A DNA stretch of 64,000 nucleotides from positions 620,001 through 684,000 of the forward strand of contig NZ_JAEHFV010000001.1 in the NCBI RefSeq assembly GCF_016522065.1, read 5' to 3'. Within the stretch, counting starts at the first letter, position 1. The number at the start of each line of letters is the position of its first letter. Under the pieces are notes generated by a model. It was given only the letters and a program-made list of their open reading frames with translations. It searched no databases and was not told where the DNA came from. Of this stretch, positions 28,554-40,578 are shown piece after piece. This DNA comes from Flavobacterium agrisoli (GTDB taxonomy: Bacteria > Bacteroidota > Bacteroidia > Flavobacteriales > Flavobacteriaceae). The position numbers and the translations under genes are program-made.

Positions 28554-29753
28554 ATGCCAACAATTTCAAATAAAGGCAGAAACATGCCTGAGTCACCGAT
28601 ACGTAAACTTGCTCCTTATGCAGATATTGCAAAACAAAAAGGACACAAAGTGTATCATTTAAATATAGGTCAACCCGATATTAAGACACCCGAAGTGGCC
28701 ATTGAGGCGGTAAAAAATATTGATTTAAACATAATTGAATACAGTCCATCTGCTGGTTACGAAAGCTATCGTAAAAAATTAGCAACATTTTACCAACGTC
28801 AGAATGTGAATGTAAATACCGAAGATATCATCATTACAACAGGCGGATCCGAAGCCTTGTTATTTGCCTTAGCTACTATTACCGATCCAGGAGATGAGAT
28901 TATAATTCCTGAACCTTTTTATGCTAATTACCATGCTTTTGCATCTTCAACAAGTGCCACTGTGGTCCCGGTTATTTCTACAATCGAAAACGGTTTTGCA
29001 TTACCTAGTATTGCCGAAGTAGAACGTTTGATTACCCCTAAAACCAAAGCAATTTTAATTTGCAATCCAGGAAATCCAACGGGCTACCTTTATGCCGAAA
29101 AAGAAATAAAACAATTGGCTGGCTTAATCAAAAAACACGATTTGTATTTGATAGCCGATGAAGTATACCGTGAGTTTTTGTATGATGGTGATGATGCTCA
29201 TTTTTCGGTTATGAATTTAGAAGACGTTGAACAAAACGTAATCATGGTCGATTCGGTATCCAAACGCTACAGCATGTGCGGTGCTCGAATTGGCTGTTTG
29301 GTAACCAAAAACAAAAGTGTATTGGCCACTGTAATGAAATTTGCCCAAGCGCGTTTGAGTCCGCCAACTATCGAACAAATTGCTTGCGAAGCTGCTATAG
29401 ACACGCCACAAAGCTATTTTGACGAAGTGATTTCGGAATACAAACAACGTCGAGATACTTTAATCGCTGAATTAAATAAAATTGAAGGCGTGATTGTAAC
29501 CAAACCAAAAGGTGCCTTTTATTGCATTGCACAATTACCGATCGATGATTCGGATGCTTTTGCACAATGGCTTTTAGAAAGTTATGATTTAAAGGGAGAA
29601 ACCGTTATGATTGCTCCAGCTAAAGGATTTTATTCAACCCCAGGAATGGGACTCAATCAAGTTCGAATTGCGTATGTTTTAAATCAAAATGATCTAAAAA
29701 AGGCCGTCAACATCTTAAAAGAAGCCTTATTGGTTTACAATAAAAAAAACTAA
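28554..29753 (+). CDS. PLP-dependent class I aminotransferase, aspartate-type
   Basis: A 399-residue fold-type I aminotransferase of the AspC/class I-gamma group. Recognisable pieces: NIGQPDIKTP, TTGGSEALLFAL (phosphate-binding), NPGNPTGYLY, ADEVYREFLYDG, and the PLP lysine in SVSKRYSMCGARIG. An aspartate:2-oxoglutarate role is the likeliest, but this clade includes enzymes of varied specificity. A TTG at 28533 extends the frame by seven codons. The ATG at 28554 gives the family-like N-terminus MPTISNKGRNMPESPIR and is preferred. Confidence 0.9.
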   Translation: MPTISNKGRNMPESPIRKLAPYADIAKQKGHKVYHLNIGQPDIKTPEVAIEAVKNIDLNIIEYSPSAGYESYRKKLATFYQRQNVNVNTEDIIITTGGSEALLFALATITDPGDEIIIPEPFYANYHAFASSTSATVVPVISTIENGFALPSIAEVERLITPKTKAILICNPGNPTGYLYAEKEIKQLAGLIKKHDLYLIADEVYREFLYDGDDAHFSVMNLEDVEQNVIMVDSVSKRYSMCGARIGCLVTKNKSVLATVMKFAQARLSPPTIEQIACEAAIDTPQSYFDEVISEYKQRRDTLIAELNKIEGVIVTKPKGAFYCIAQLPIDDSDAFAQWLLESYDLKGETVMIAPAKGFYSTPGMGLNQVRIAYVLNQNDLKKAVNILKEALLVYNKKN

Positions 29754-29773
29754 TGTTATCCAAATAATTTTAC

Positions 29774-29807
29774 AAGGCAATAACCCATACACGTTATTGC
29801 CTTTTTT
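29774..29807 (+). terminator. Rho-independent terminator
   Basis: An 11-bp stem AAGGCAATAAC / GTTATTGCCTT with an 8-base loop and T-tract, just after the aminotransferase stop. Confidence 0.88.
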
Positions 29808-29950
29808 ATTTATAAAATATGATGAATTGATGATAGACCAACTAACATTCACAAACAAGTATTAAATAGTAAAAACGTTTCAAAATGTTTCCTATTTATT
29901 AATTATCTTTACCGCCTTTAAAAGCAATACCCTTAATAACAAAATTTTTA

Positions 29951-30622
29951 ATGATAGATACTAACGATTTTTCAGACGAAATAGGTGACAACCATATTGC
30001 AACCAGCGCACAAAACCCATTGCGAAATGATGCTTTTGCATTATCTGATGATGAAAAAATAGAAAAAATTAAAAAAGACGTTGAAAACATTCTACAAACG
30101 TTAGGAATGGATTTAACCGATGACAGCATTAAAGGAACTCCAAATCGAGTAGCTAAAATGTTTGTAAAAGAACTGTTTGGAGGTCTAAATCCAAATAAAA
30201 AGCCAAAAGCATCTACCTTCGAAAACAATTATAAATACGGAGAAATGTTGGTTGAAAAAAACATTACATTATACTCTACTTGTGAACATCATTTATTGCC
30301 TATAATAGGACGTGCTCATGTCGGATACATTTCTAGTGGTCGTGTAATTGGTTTATCAAAAATGAATCGTATTGTAGAACATTATGCCAAAAGACCACAA
30401 GTGCAAGAACGATTGACAATGCAAATTGTACAAGAATTGCAACAAGCCTTAGGTACCGAAGATGTGGCCTGCGTAATTGATGCCAAACACCTTTGTGTAA
30501 ATTCTAGAGGAATAAAAGATATTGAAAGTAGTACCGTTACCTCTGAATTTGGAGGGCAATTTAAAAATCCTCAAACGCGAAGAGAATTTTTAGATTACAT
30601 TCAATTAGACACCCAATTCTAA
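29951..30622 (+). CDS. folE: GTP cyclohydrolase I
   Basis: A 223-residue zinc enzyme that converts GTP to 7,8-dihydroneopterin triphosphate, the first step of folate and pterin synthesis. Zinc ligands are visible in STCEHHLLP and KHLCVNSRGI (the second Cys). The signatures GRAHVGYIS and RPQVQERLTMQI are intact. About 40 extra N-terminal residues (acidic, DTNDFSDEIGDNH) precede the core and are common in this phylum. It is followed 71 bases later by cysS on the same strand. Confidence 0.96.
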   Translation: MIDTNDFSDEIGDNHIATSAQNPLRNDAFALSDDEKIEKIKKDVENILQTLGMDLTDDSIKGTPNRVAKMFVKELFGGLNPNKKPKASTFENNYKYGEMLVEKNITLYSTCEHHLLPIIGRAHVGYISSGRVIGLSKMNRIVEHYAKRPQVQERLTMQIVQELQQALGTEDVACVIDAKHLCVNSRGIKDIESSTVTSEFGGQFKNPQTRREFLDYIQLDTQF

Positions 30623-30693
30623 AACACCACGTCTTCATCTTCGTAAATTACGATACTCAAATTATTTTAAGCCAAAAAAGAAGAAACTAAAAT

Positions 30694-32175
30694 ATGCCTT
30701 TATACAGCAAACAAAGCCTAAAAATATACAACTCACTTACTGGAGAAAAAGAAATTTTCAGTCCCGTTCACGAAGGAAATATCGGAATGTATGTTTGCGG
30801 ACCAACCGTATACAGCAATGTGCATTTAGGAAATTTACGAACTTTTATGTCTTTTGATGTTATTTTTAGATACCTGTTGCATTTAGAATACAAAGTCCGT
30901 TATGTTCGAAATATTACCGATGTAGGACATATTGTAGATGATGTGGATGAGGGTGAAGATAAAATTGCTAAAAAAGCACGAATAGAGCAATTGGAACCGA
31001 TGGAAGTCGTACAACGTTATACCGTTGATTTCCATGAAATACTAAAAGCTTTTAATTTTTTACCACCAAGTATTGAGCCTACTGCTACAGGACATATTAT
31101 TGAACAAATAGAAATCATTAAAAAAATCATAGCCAACGGGATTGGGTATGAATCTAATGGTTCGGTTTATTTTGATGTAAAGAAATACAACGAAACCAAG
31201 CATTACGGAATTCTAAGTGGTCGAAACATTGAAGATATGTTGGCCAATACACGTGATTTAGATGGTCAATCGGACAAAAAAAATCCGCAAGATTTTGCCC
31301 TATGGAAAAAAGCCGAACCACAACATATTATGCGTTGGCCTTCTCCTTGGAGTGATGGATTTCCGGGATGGCATTTAGAATGTACAGCCATGAGCACCAA
31401 ATATTTAGGAAATCATTTTGACATACATGGAGGCGGAATGGATTTAAAATTTCCTCACCACGAATGCGAAATTGCTCAAAATGAAGCTTGTACTGGTCAA
31501 ACGCCGGTAAATTATTGGATGCATGCCAATATGCTTACGCTGAATGGCAAAAAAATGTCCAAATCAACTGGAAATAATATTTTGCCAGGCGAAATTTTAT
31601 CGGGGAAAAATACCATTTTAAGCAAACCTTTTTCTGCTGCGGTTACCCGATTTTTTATGCTACAAGCTCATTACCGAAGTATTTTAGATTTTTCAGATGA
31701 TGCCATATTAGCTGCCGAAAAAGGATATAAACGTTTAATGGAGGCTTTAACAATTTTACCCAATCTCGCAACAAATTCAACTACTTCGTTAAATATTGCA
31801 GCGTGGAAACAAAATTGTTATGACGCCATGAATGATGACTTTAACACCCCTATTTTAATTGCACATTTATTTGAAGGTGTTCGATTCATCAACTTGCTCA
31901 ACGAAAACAAAGAAACCATTAGTACGAATGATTTAATCGATTTTACCAAAACCATGCAAGTTTTTATCTTGGATATTCTAGGTTTAAACGAAGAAAAATC
32001 TTCCGATAACACTATCTCTAAATTAGAAGGAATGATTTCGATGTTAATTGGAATGCGTAATCAAGCAAGAGCCGACAAAAATTTTGCTCTTTCGGACCAA
32101 ATTAGAGACCAACTTATTGCGTTAGGCATTCAGTTGAAAGATGGTAAAGAAGGAACTACTTTTAGTATTCAGTAA
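30694..32175 (+). CDS. cysS: Cysteinyl-tRNA synthetase
   Basis: A 493-residue monomeric class I synthetase that charges tRNA-Cys. The HIGH-type motif sits in [18 protein letters not shown] and the KMSKS loop in [10 protein letters not shown]. Zinc ligands for cysteine discrimination are seen in the first Cys (VCGP), WHLECTAMS and [11 protein letters not shown]. The C-terminal anticodon-binding helices end [17 protein letters not shown], which is typical. Length is slightly above the family average owing to short insertions. Confidence 0.97.
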   Translation: MPLYSKQSLKIYNSLTGEKEIFSPVHEGNIGMYVCGPTVYSNVHLGNLRTFMSFDVIFRYLLHLEYKVRYVRNITDVGHIVDDVDEGEDKIAKKARIEQLEPMEVVQRYTVDFHEILKAFNFLPPSIEPTATGHIIEQIEIIKKIIANGIGYESNGSVYFDVKKYNETKHYGILSGRNIEDMLANTRDLDGQSDKKNPQDFALWKKAEPQHIMRWPSPWSDGFPGWHLECTAMSTKYLGNHFDIHGGGMDLKFPHHECEIAQNEACTGQTPVNYWMHANMLTLNGKKMSKSTGNNILPGEILSGKNTILSKPFSAAVTRFFMLQAHYRSILDFSDDAILAAEKGYKRLMEALTILPNLATNSTTSLNIAAWKQNCYDAMNDDFNTPILIAHLFEGVRFINLLNENKETISTNDLIDFTKTMQVFILDILGLNEEKSSDNTISKLEGMISMLIGMRNQARADKNFALSDQIRDQLIALGIQLKDGKEGTTFSIQ

Positions 32176-32281
32176 ACTGATTGTAGTTGACATAGATCAG
32201 TTAGTAATTGAAATAAACTTACTAACCCATTTGTAAACCAACCATTTAAAATATATTTATTCCTAATGCTCTGAATACGGT

Positions 32282-32524
32282 ATGTTTAATAAAATTCTCA
32301 CATATCCATTTGTACTAATCGTTCGGTTTTACCAAGTAGCCATATCCCCTTTTATGCCAGCTGCTTGTCGTTTTGAGCCAACATGTTCAAGTTATATGAT
32401 TGAAGCATTACAAACCCACGGATTGATATACGGTGGTTTTTTGGGTATAAAACGAATATTGAGTTGCCATCCTTGGGGCAGACAAGGATATGATCCAGTT
32501 CCTAAAAAACACCGCAAAGATTAA
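32282..32524 (+). CDS. yidD: Membrane protein insertion efficiency factor YidD
   Basis: An 80-residue peripheral inner-membrane protein with an amphipathic N-terminal helix ([15 protein letters not shown]) and the conserved core [19 protein letters not shown], including the cysteine pair. It assists YidC-mediated insertion. It is normally beside rnpA and yidC, but here it lies between cysS and lgt, an arrangement seen in other Bacteroidota. Confidence 0.94.
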   Translation: MFNKILTYPFVLIVRFYQVAISPFMPAACRFEPTCSSYMIEALQTHGLIYGGFLGIKRILSCHPWGRQGYDPVPKKHRKD

Positions 32525-32591
32525 CTTTATTTAACGAAAAACATTAGTTTAAAAGGCTATTTTTACAACTTAAACAAAAAAATAAAACTTC

Positions 32592-33521
32592 ATGACAACA
32601 GCTTTACATATGATTTGGAATCCATCAGAAGGTATCGATTTAGGTTTCTTTATGATTCGTTTTTACAGTTTAATGTTTGTAATTGCTTTTGGTTTAGGTT
32701 GGTATTTAATGAAACAAATCTTCGTTCGCGAAGGTGAATCGATTGATAAACTGGATTCATTGTTTGTTTGGTCGGTTTTAGCCACCTTAATAGGAGCTCG
32801 TTTAGGGCATGTTTTATTTTATGATTGGGAATATTTTAGAAACCATATTGCCGAAATATTTTTACCTTTTCGTTTTAGTCCGAATTTTGAATTTACTGGC
32901 TATCAAGGCTTAGCAAGCCACGGAGCAGCAATTGCTATTATTGTAGCCATGTATTTTTTTAGCAAAAAAATATTAAAACGCCCTTTACTATGGATTTTAG
33001 ATCGCATTGTAATTCCCGTTTCGAGTGGTGCTGTTTTTGTCCGTTTAGGAAACTTCTTCAATTCTGAAATTATTGGAAAAGAAACCGATTCTGTTTTTGG
33101 AATTCGATTTTTACACGATCAATTTAATCCTAGAGAGGCGGTAAATGCAACTCAAATGCCCAATCCCAAAGCGGCATATAATGCTATTATAAATGATCCA
33201 AAATTTGCTGATTTATTAGCTCAAGTTCCGGCGAAACACCCAACTCAATTGTACGAAGCATTTTGTTATGTATTTGTTTTTGCAATCTTATTTTATTTAT
33301 ATTGGAAAACAAACATTCGACAAAAATCGGGGTATTTATTTGGACTCTTTTTAGTACTCTTGTTTGTAGTACGATTTATAGTGGAATTTGTGAAAGAAAG
33401 CCAAGGTGGATTTGAAAACGAATTAGGTATTTTCTCAACTGGACAATGGCTCAGTATTCCTTTTATCATTGTTGGAATATACTTCATGATAAGAGCCAAT
33501 AATCTTCCGAAAACGGTTTAA
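32592..33521 (+). CDS. lgt: Prolipoprotein diacylglyceryl transferase
   Basis: A 309-residue integral membrane enzyme (about seven helices) that transfers diacylglycerol to the lipobox cysteine of prolipoproteins. The Lgt signatures are present: ARLGHVLFYDW, GLASHGAAIAI with the conserved HGA(A), and VRLGNFFNSEIIG. A somewhat extended periplasmic loop of about 40 residues (TQMPNPKAAYNAIINDPKF region) lies before the last helices. The gene follows yidD closely (67 bases), and its own terminator lies at 33544. Confidence 0.95.
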   Translation: MTTALHMIWNPSEGIDLGFFMIRFYSLMFVIAFGLGWYLMKQIFVREGESIDKLDSLFVWSVLATLIGARLGHVLFYDWEYFRNHIAEIFLPFRFSPNFEFTGYQGLASHGAAIAIIVAMYFFSKKILKRPLLWILDRIVIPVSSGAVFVRLGNFFNSEIIGKETDSVFGIRFLHDQFNPREAVNATQMPNPKAAYNAIINDPKFADLLAQVPAKHPTQLYEAFCYVFVFAILFYLYWKTNIRQKSGYLFGLFLVLLFVVRFIVEFVKESQGGFENELGIFSTGQWLSIPFIIVGIYFMIRANNLPKTV

Positions 33522-33543
33522 AAACATAACTCCTAAAAAAAGT

Positions 33544-33574
33544 AATCCGAAGCAAATTTTGTTTCGGATTTTTT
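33544..33574 (+). terminator. Rho-independent terminator of lgt
   Basis: Stem AATCCGAA / TTTCGGATT around an AT-rich loop, followed by a T-run, about 22 bases after the lgt stop. Confidence 0.8.
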
Positions 33575-34043
33575 ATAATGGGTAATAAATTCCAAATTCA
33601 ATATTCTTAGTATTGTAACCCGAATTTTTTGATTGAATACCCGCATTAAAAACATGGCGCAAACTGGGTCTAAAATCAATAGTAAAACGATTGATTTTAT
33701 TCGAGATACCCATAGCCACTACATCTGCAAAAGAAAAACCTGAGGACATTCTTTCGGTTTCGGTATCTGTTATCAAAGGACCTATACTCCCTAAAACATA
33801 TATGCTCATCTTTTTGAAAAGAGGTTTTCTAACTAAAAAACTCACATTTAAAACGTATTCATTAACGTCTTTTAATTTCGTGTAAACAGCCCGCTTTTCT
33901 TCAAAATTGACCTCCTCTGGTTTGACAAAATACAGATTTTTCAATTGGTGCTATGCCAAATTAATTTCTGGTTGTACTAAAACTTGAAATTGAAAATTAG
34001 AGTTTTTTTTAACCGTATAATAAACTTGTATTTTATAGAAGCT
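33573..34043 (-). pseudogene. Decayed acyloxyacyl hydrolase (PagL-like) gene
   Basis: The last 123 codons are open (33573-33944) and end in an outer-membrane barrel segment with ITDTETER, FRPSLRHVFNAG and NIEFGIYYPL, resembling the acyloxyacyl hydrolase/PagL family that removes acyl chains from lipid A. The same frame continues upstream through a TAG at 33951-33953 into about 30 more plausible residues (NFQFQVLVQPEINLA just before the stop). It then runs out with no start codon or signal peptide. The catalytic RHxSNAG motif reads RHVFNAG: His is kept, Ser is Phe. The only in-frame starts after the stop are non-ATG. I call it a pseudogene. A sequencing error would explain the stop but not the missing N-terminus. 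Confidence 0.6.
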
Positions 34044-34136
34044 AAATGTTTTAAGACATACAATAAGGAAATAAACGTAGCGCCTCAAAATCCAAATTCA
34101 AAAACTTTTTTATTAATATATAAGCAACTGTAAATC

Positions 34137-34182
34137 AAAAAAAAAAAAAAAAAAAAGGATTCAACAAATGCTGAATCCTTTT
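34137..34182 (-). terminator. secDF terminator with a 20-base homopolymer tail
   Basis: An 11-bp stem (AAAAGGATTCA / TGAATCCTTTT) around eight bases, next to 20 consecutive A on the + strand (34137-34156). Read on the minus strand this is a strong hairpin followed by a 20-U tract, 18 bases after the secDF stop. Confidence 0.88.
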
Positions 34183-34200
34183 AATTAATAGAAGATAATA

Positions 34201-37173
34201 TTATTCTTGATTGTGTTTTTCTTCAATATTATGTTTGTCTGCGTCAGATATAGTATCTACTAAAACTGGAGTCGCAATAAATAAAGAAGAATAAGTTCCA
34301 ACTACAATACCCACTAACATTGCGAAAATAAACCCTCTGATTGATTCTCCACCAAAAACGAACATAATTAATAATACTAAAATCATTGTTAAAGAAGTAT
34401 TCAATGTTCTTGAAAGTGTAGTATTAATAGAGGCATTCACAATATCTTTGAAAGTACCTTTACGGTTTCCTAACAAGAACTCTCTAATTCTGTCATAAAC
34501 AATTACAGTATCATTCATAGAGTAACCAATAACAGTAAGAATAGCTGCAATAAAATGTTGGTCCATTTCCATGTGGAAAGGCATAAACTTATAACATAAA
34601 GAGAAAATTCCAAGTACAAAAATGACGTCATGAGCAACAGCTAAAATAGCTCCTAATGAATATTGCCATTTACGGAATGAAATCATTAAGTATAAAAAGA
34701 TAACCGCCATTGCACCTAATACTGCCCAATAAGAGTTGTTTTTGATATCTTCTGAAATGGCAGCACCAACTTTAGCAGATTGCAATACACCTACTTTTTT
34801 TCCATCAAAAGTATTAGTAAAGTTTTCATATGAAGTATTTGGAAAATACTTTTTCAAACCTTCGTATAACTTTTCGTTAACTTCCTTATCAACAGCAATT
34901 CCTTCTTCTTTGATTTTATATTTAGTAGTTAATTTTAATTGATTGTCTTCGCCTAAAACTTTTGCTTCGACAGGAGTTCCAAATTCAGCCGTTAATTCTT
35001 CTGAAACTACAGATGCATCAACTGGTTGCTCAAATTTCACTTGAAAAGTTCTTCCTCCAACGAAATCAACACCTTCATCTAAACCATTTACAAAAAATAT
35101 AGAAACCAAACTTACTACTACAACAATTGCTGAAAAAATGTAAGTGAATTTTTTAATCTTGATAAAATCAAAATGGAAGTTTGTAAACCAATTTTTGGTA
35201 ATGTTAGTACAGAAAGTTAAATCAGCTTTTCCAGCAATATTTTTATCAATAAAAATACGAGCAATGAAAATTGAAGTAAATAAAGACGTAATAATACCAA
35301 TTAATAAAGTTAAAGCAAATCCTTTAATAGGTCCTGTTCCAAAAATAAACAAGATAGCACCAGTTAAAATATGCGTTACGTTTGCATCAATAATAGAACG
35401 CATTGCGCCGTGCCAACCGTAGGAAGTAGCAACAGCTTCTGCTAACGATTTTCCATCTCTTAATTCTTCTTTTGCTCTTTCGTAAATAATAATATTAGCA
35501 TCTACCGCTGTACCTAAAGTAAGTACGATACCGGCAATACCTGGCAAGGTTAATACAAAACCAAAACTTGCCATAATACCAAAAATAAACAACAAGTTTA
35601 ACAACAATGCTAAGTTAGCATACCAACCTGCTTTACCGTAGTAAAACACCATCCAAATACATACTAAAATAAATCCTAATACAGATGAAATAGTACCTGC
35701 GTCAATTGCCGCTTGTCCTAACGAAGGACCCACAACCGTAGACTGAACGATATCGGCTGATGCTGGTAATTTACCGGCATTTAAAACGTTTGCTAAATCT
35801 TTCGTTTCTGTAACATCAAAAGATCCTGTAATTTCTGATCTTCCTCCAGCAATTGGCCCACTAGAAACACCTGGCGCTGAGTATACCACATTATCCAAAA
35901 CAATAGCAATGAATCCTTTTTGCGAATAAGCTCTACCTGTTAGTTCTTCCCAAATTTTTGCTCCCTGCGGACTCATTTGCATAGATACTGCTGGTTTTCC
36001 CATTTGATCAAAAGTATCTTTAGCATCAGTAACAACACCACCACTCATAGCCGCTACGTTGTCTCTGTTTCCTTTTAAAGCATATAATTCTACCGTCTCA
36101 ATTTCTTTACCTTTTGCATCTGTCGTAGTTGAAGGTTTCCCCCATACAAATTTCACAAAACTCAATTGAGCTGGTAATAAAACTTTAATATCCGATCTTT
36201 TAAAATAACCGTTAATAGTCGCTGTATCCTTTGGAGCAAAAAGTCCTAATACTGGACCACCACCTTGACCGATTAATTTATCGAATAAAGGATTGTTCCC
36301 TTTTTTAGCATCTAGCGAATCTTTATCATTCGTTAATAAATCGCTCAATGAATCTTTTGCAACAGCTTTGGTTTCAGTTGTAGCAACTTCTGTTTTCTTT
36401 AAAGCTTCATTAACCGACATTAAATAGTTCCCTACTTCGTCAATTTTATACGTTTCCCAAAACTCTAATTGTGCTTTTCCACCTAATAATTTTTTGATAC
36501 GGTCAACATCTTTAGCTCCTGGTAATTCTACTAAAATTCGTCCAGTTGCCCCTAATTTTTGAATATTAGGCTGTGTTACACCAAATTTATCGATACGCTC
36601 TCTTAATACTTTAAAAGCACTTTCAATAGATTCGTCTACTTTTCTTCTGATAACAACTTTAACTTGGTCGTCATTCATTTGAAAATCAATTCCACCTTCT
36701 CCTTGCATACTTCTGTTTGCAAAAATATCAGGTGAAGCTAATTTTACAGTTCCTTTTGAATTCGCTTCAAAAGCTTCAAAAAACTTATCTAAATAGGTTT
36801 TGTTTCCTTGTGTATTAGCTGTTGCATCTGCTAATGACTTATTAAAAATTGGATTTTTCGAATTGTTTGACAATCCTTTTAAAACATCTTTAATAGAAAT
36901 TTGAAGAATTACGTTAATTCCTCCTTCTAAATCAAGACCTTTATTTACTTGCTTGTTTTTTACTTCATCATAAGTAAAATTGGTAAATCCAAGACTAAAA
37001 ACTTTCTCTTTACTAATGGAATCTAAATATTTTAATTCTTTCTCAGAGTTTCCTGCTGCGAAAGTTTTAGCATCACTTTTGACTTTGTCGGCCACAAAAG
37101 TGAAGGAAAGTTGGTAAATACTTACCAATGCAAATAGAATTGCAAAAAATTTAATAAGTCCTTTATTCTGCAT
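34201..37173 (-). CDS. secDF: Protein translocase SecDF, fused SecD and SecF
   Basis: A 990-residue inner-membrane protein joining SecD and SecF in one chain, which uses the proton gradient to help pull secreted proteins through SecYEG. One helix at 8-26 and the SecD signature GLDLEGGINVILQ are followed by a long periplasmic P1 domain with a Bacteroidota-typical insertion (about 270-360). Five helices follow, with TLGTAVDANIIIYER. The SecF half begins near residue 660, has DEGVDFVGGRTFQV and a second helix bundle (MNDTVIVYDRIRE). The length suits the flavobacterial form. Monocistronic, with a leader of about 125 bases if the promoter at 37301 is correct. Confidence 0.97.
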   Translation of the reverse strand: MQNKGLIKFFAILFALVSIYQLSFTFVADKVKSDAKTFAAGNSEKELKYLDSISKEKVFSLGFTNFTYDEVKNKQVNKGLDLEGGINVILQISIKDVLKGLSNNSKNPIFNKSLADATANTQGNKTYLDKFFEAFEANSKGTVKLASPDIFANRSMQGEGGIDFQMNDDQVKVVIRRKVDESIESAFKVLRERIDKFGVTQPNIQKLGATGRILVELPGAKDVDRIKKLLGGKAQLEFWETYKIDEVGNYLMSVNEALKKTEVATTETKAVAKDSLSDLLTNDKDSLDAKKGNNPLFDKLIGQGGGPVLGLFAPKDTATINGYFKRSDIKVLLPAQLSFVKFVWGKPSTTTDAKGKEIETVELYALKGNRDNVAAMSGGVVTDAKDTFDQMGKPAVSMQMSPQGAKIWEELTGRAYSQKGFIAIVLDNVVYSAPGVSSGPIAGGRSEITGSFDVTETKDLANVLNAGKLPASADIVQSTVVGPSLGQAAIDAGTISSVLGFILVCIWMVFYYGKAGWYANLALLLNLLFIFGIMASFGFVLTLPGIAGIVLTLGTAVDANIIIYERAKEELRDGKSLAEAVATSYGWHGAMRSIIDANVTHILTGAILFIFGTGPIKGFALTLLIGIITSLFTSIFIARIFIDKNIAGKADLTFCTNITKNWFTNFHFDFIKIKKFTYIFSAIVVVVSLVSIFFVNGLDEGVDFVGGRTFQVKFEQPVDASVVSEELTAEFGTPVEAKVLGEDNQLKLTTKYKIKEEGIAVDKEVNEKLYEGLKKYFPNTSYENFTNTFDGKKVGVLQSAKVGAAISEDIKNNSYWAVLGAMAVIFLYLMISFRKWQYSLGAILAVAHDVIFVLGIFSLCYKFMPFHMEMDQHFIAAILTVIGYSMNDTVIVYDRIREFLLGNRKGTFKDIVNASINTTLSRTLNTSLTMILVLLIMFVFGGESIRGFIFAMLVGIVVGTYSSLFIATPVLVDTISDADKHNIEEKHNQE

Positions 37174-37300
37174 TATTACTAAAAATTAATTATGTTTTAT
37201 GTTTGTAATTGTTTTTAATTTGATTGAAACACTAATTTTAAACAAGCTTAGATTCTCCAAAAATCAAGGTCGCTAATCTCCTGATTTTTTTTGAACCGAG

Positions 37301-37308
37301 CAAATATA
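37301..37308 (-). promoter_or_regulatory. -7 promoter element of secDF
   Basis: On the minus strand this reads TATATTTG, an exact TAnnTTTG match. It would give a leader of roughly 125 bases, which contains a bulged hairpin (AAATCAGG / CCTTGATTT on the minus strand) but no ATG-initiated small ORF. Confidence 0.45.
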
Positions 37309-37352
37309 TAATTAACGAAAAGATTAACCAATTTATTTATGCATTAATATCA

Positions 37353-37386
37353 AAAAAAAGACTGCAAAAATGCAGTCTTTTTTTAG
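37353..37386. terminator. mdh terminator
   Basis: Stem AAAAGACTGCA / TGCAGTCTTTT with a 4-base loop and flanking A and T runs. It lies 17 bases beyond the minus-strand mdh stop, so mainly serves mdh. Confidence 0.85.
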
Positions 37387-37402
37387 TATCTATATAATTG
37401 CT

Positions 37403-38338
37403 TTATACGAGAATCTCTTTTAAGGCTTCGTTCATCGCTCTTACCGCCTTTGCACTGTTAGCAAATAGTGTTTTTTCGTCTTGATTCAATTCCACTTGTA
37501 TGATTTCTTCTACACCATTTTTCCCAATAATGCAGGGAACTCCAATACAAATATCACTTTCTCCGTATTCTCCATCGACCATTACAGAACAAGCAATCAT
37601 CTTTTTTTGATCATTTAAAATACTATCTACTAAATAGGCTACCGAAGCTCCAGGCGCATACCATGCCGAAGTTCCTAAAAGTTTGGTAAGAGTAGCCCCA
37701 CCTACCATCGTATCGTTTGCTACTTTTTGCAAAACAGCTTCGGAAAGAAATTGCGTAACCGGAATTCCATTATAGGAAGCCAAACGGGTCAAAGGAATCA
37801 TGGTCGTATCTCCATGCCCTCCGATAACCATTGCCGAAATATCATTTGCAGGTTTATCTAACGCGAGTGATAAATAGGTTCTAAATCGAGAACTATCAAG
37901 CGCACCACCCATTCCGATAATTCTATTTTTAGGCAAACCTGTTGCTTTAAGCGCCAAATAGGTCATAGTATCCATGGGATTTGAAACCACAATAATAATA
38001 GCGTTAGGCGAATATTGCAAAACATTCTCAGCAACCGATTTTACTATTCCTGCATTAATACCAATTAATTCTTCTCGGGTCATGCCTGGTTTTCTAGGAA
38101 TTCCCGAAGTTATTACTACTACATCACTATTTATTGTTTTTGAATAATCATTGGTAACTCCTGAAACTTTTGTATTGAAAGCTGTATTGGTTGCACATTG
38201 CATAATATCCAACGCTTTTCCTTCGGCAAAACCTCCTTTAATATCCAATAAGACTACTTCACTAGCAATTCCTCGATAAGAAATGACATCTGCGCAGGTT
38301 GCTCCCACATTGCCTGCTCCAACAATAGTAACTTTCAT
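37403..38338 (-). CDS. mdh: Malate dehydrogenase (LDH-like type)
   Basis: A 311-residue NAD-dependent TCA-cycle enzyme. The Rossmann start MKVTIVGAGNVGATCAD, the substrate arginines in GIPRKPGMTREEL and the catalytic His in IGGHGDTTMIPLTR assign it to the lactate dehydrogenase-like malate dehydrogenases. Malate preference is inferred from the PRKPGMTR loop. It begins 40 bases after the gyrB stop on the same strand with no terminator between, so the two may be co-transcribed. Confidence 0.95.
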   Translation of the reverse strand: MKVTIVGAGNVGATCADVISYRGIASEVVLLDIKGGFAEGKALDIMQCATNTAFNTKVSGVTNDYSKTINSDVVVITSGIPRKPGMTREELIGINAGIVKSVAENVLQYSPNAIIIVVSNPMDTMTYLALKATGLPKNRIIGMGGALDSSRFRTYLSLALDKPANDISAMVIGGHGDTTMIPLTRLASYNGIPVTQFLSEAVLQKVANDTMVGGATLTKLLGTSAWYAPGASVAYLVDSILNDQKKMIACSVMVDGEYGESDICIGVPCIIGKNGVEEIIQVELNQDEKTLFANSAKAVRAMNEALKEILV

Positions 38339-38378
38339 AGTGTGCTTTATTTAAGGTTAATTAATAATTACCCCTAAT

Positions 38379-40340
<1,962 letters not shown>

Positions 40341-40355
40341 TTATTGTCTAACACG

Positions 40356-40363
40356 CAAATATA
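40356..40363 (-). promoter_or_regulatory. -7 promoter element of gyrB
   Basis: The minus strand reads TATATTTG, an exact consensus match, about 37 bases before the gyrB ATG. Confidence 0.45.
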
Positions 40364-40533
40364 TAAAAACGCAAGGTATATACCCATTAATTTCTACCTT
40401 TAAAGCCCGAAGTTATTAACATATTATCAAAAAAAAGCATCATTTTTACATACCTTTTTGTTTTATATAATAAATACTCCGTAAAACAAAAAACTACTTT
40501 CTTTTTTGGAAATCAAATCGTTTACTTAATTCA

Positions 40534-40564
40534 TAAAAAAACCGAAATCAATAGACTCGGTTTT
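40534..40564 (-). terminator. asnB terminator
   Basis: On the minus strand AAAACCGA / TCGGTTTT with a T-rich tail, 15 bases after the asnB stop. Confidence 0.75.
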
Positions 40565-40578
40565 GGATTTTATTTGTT

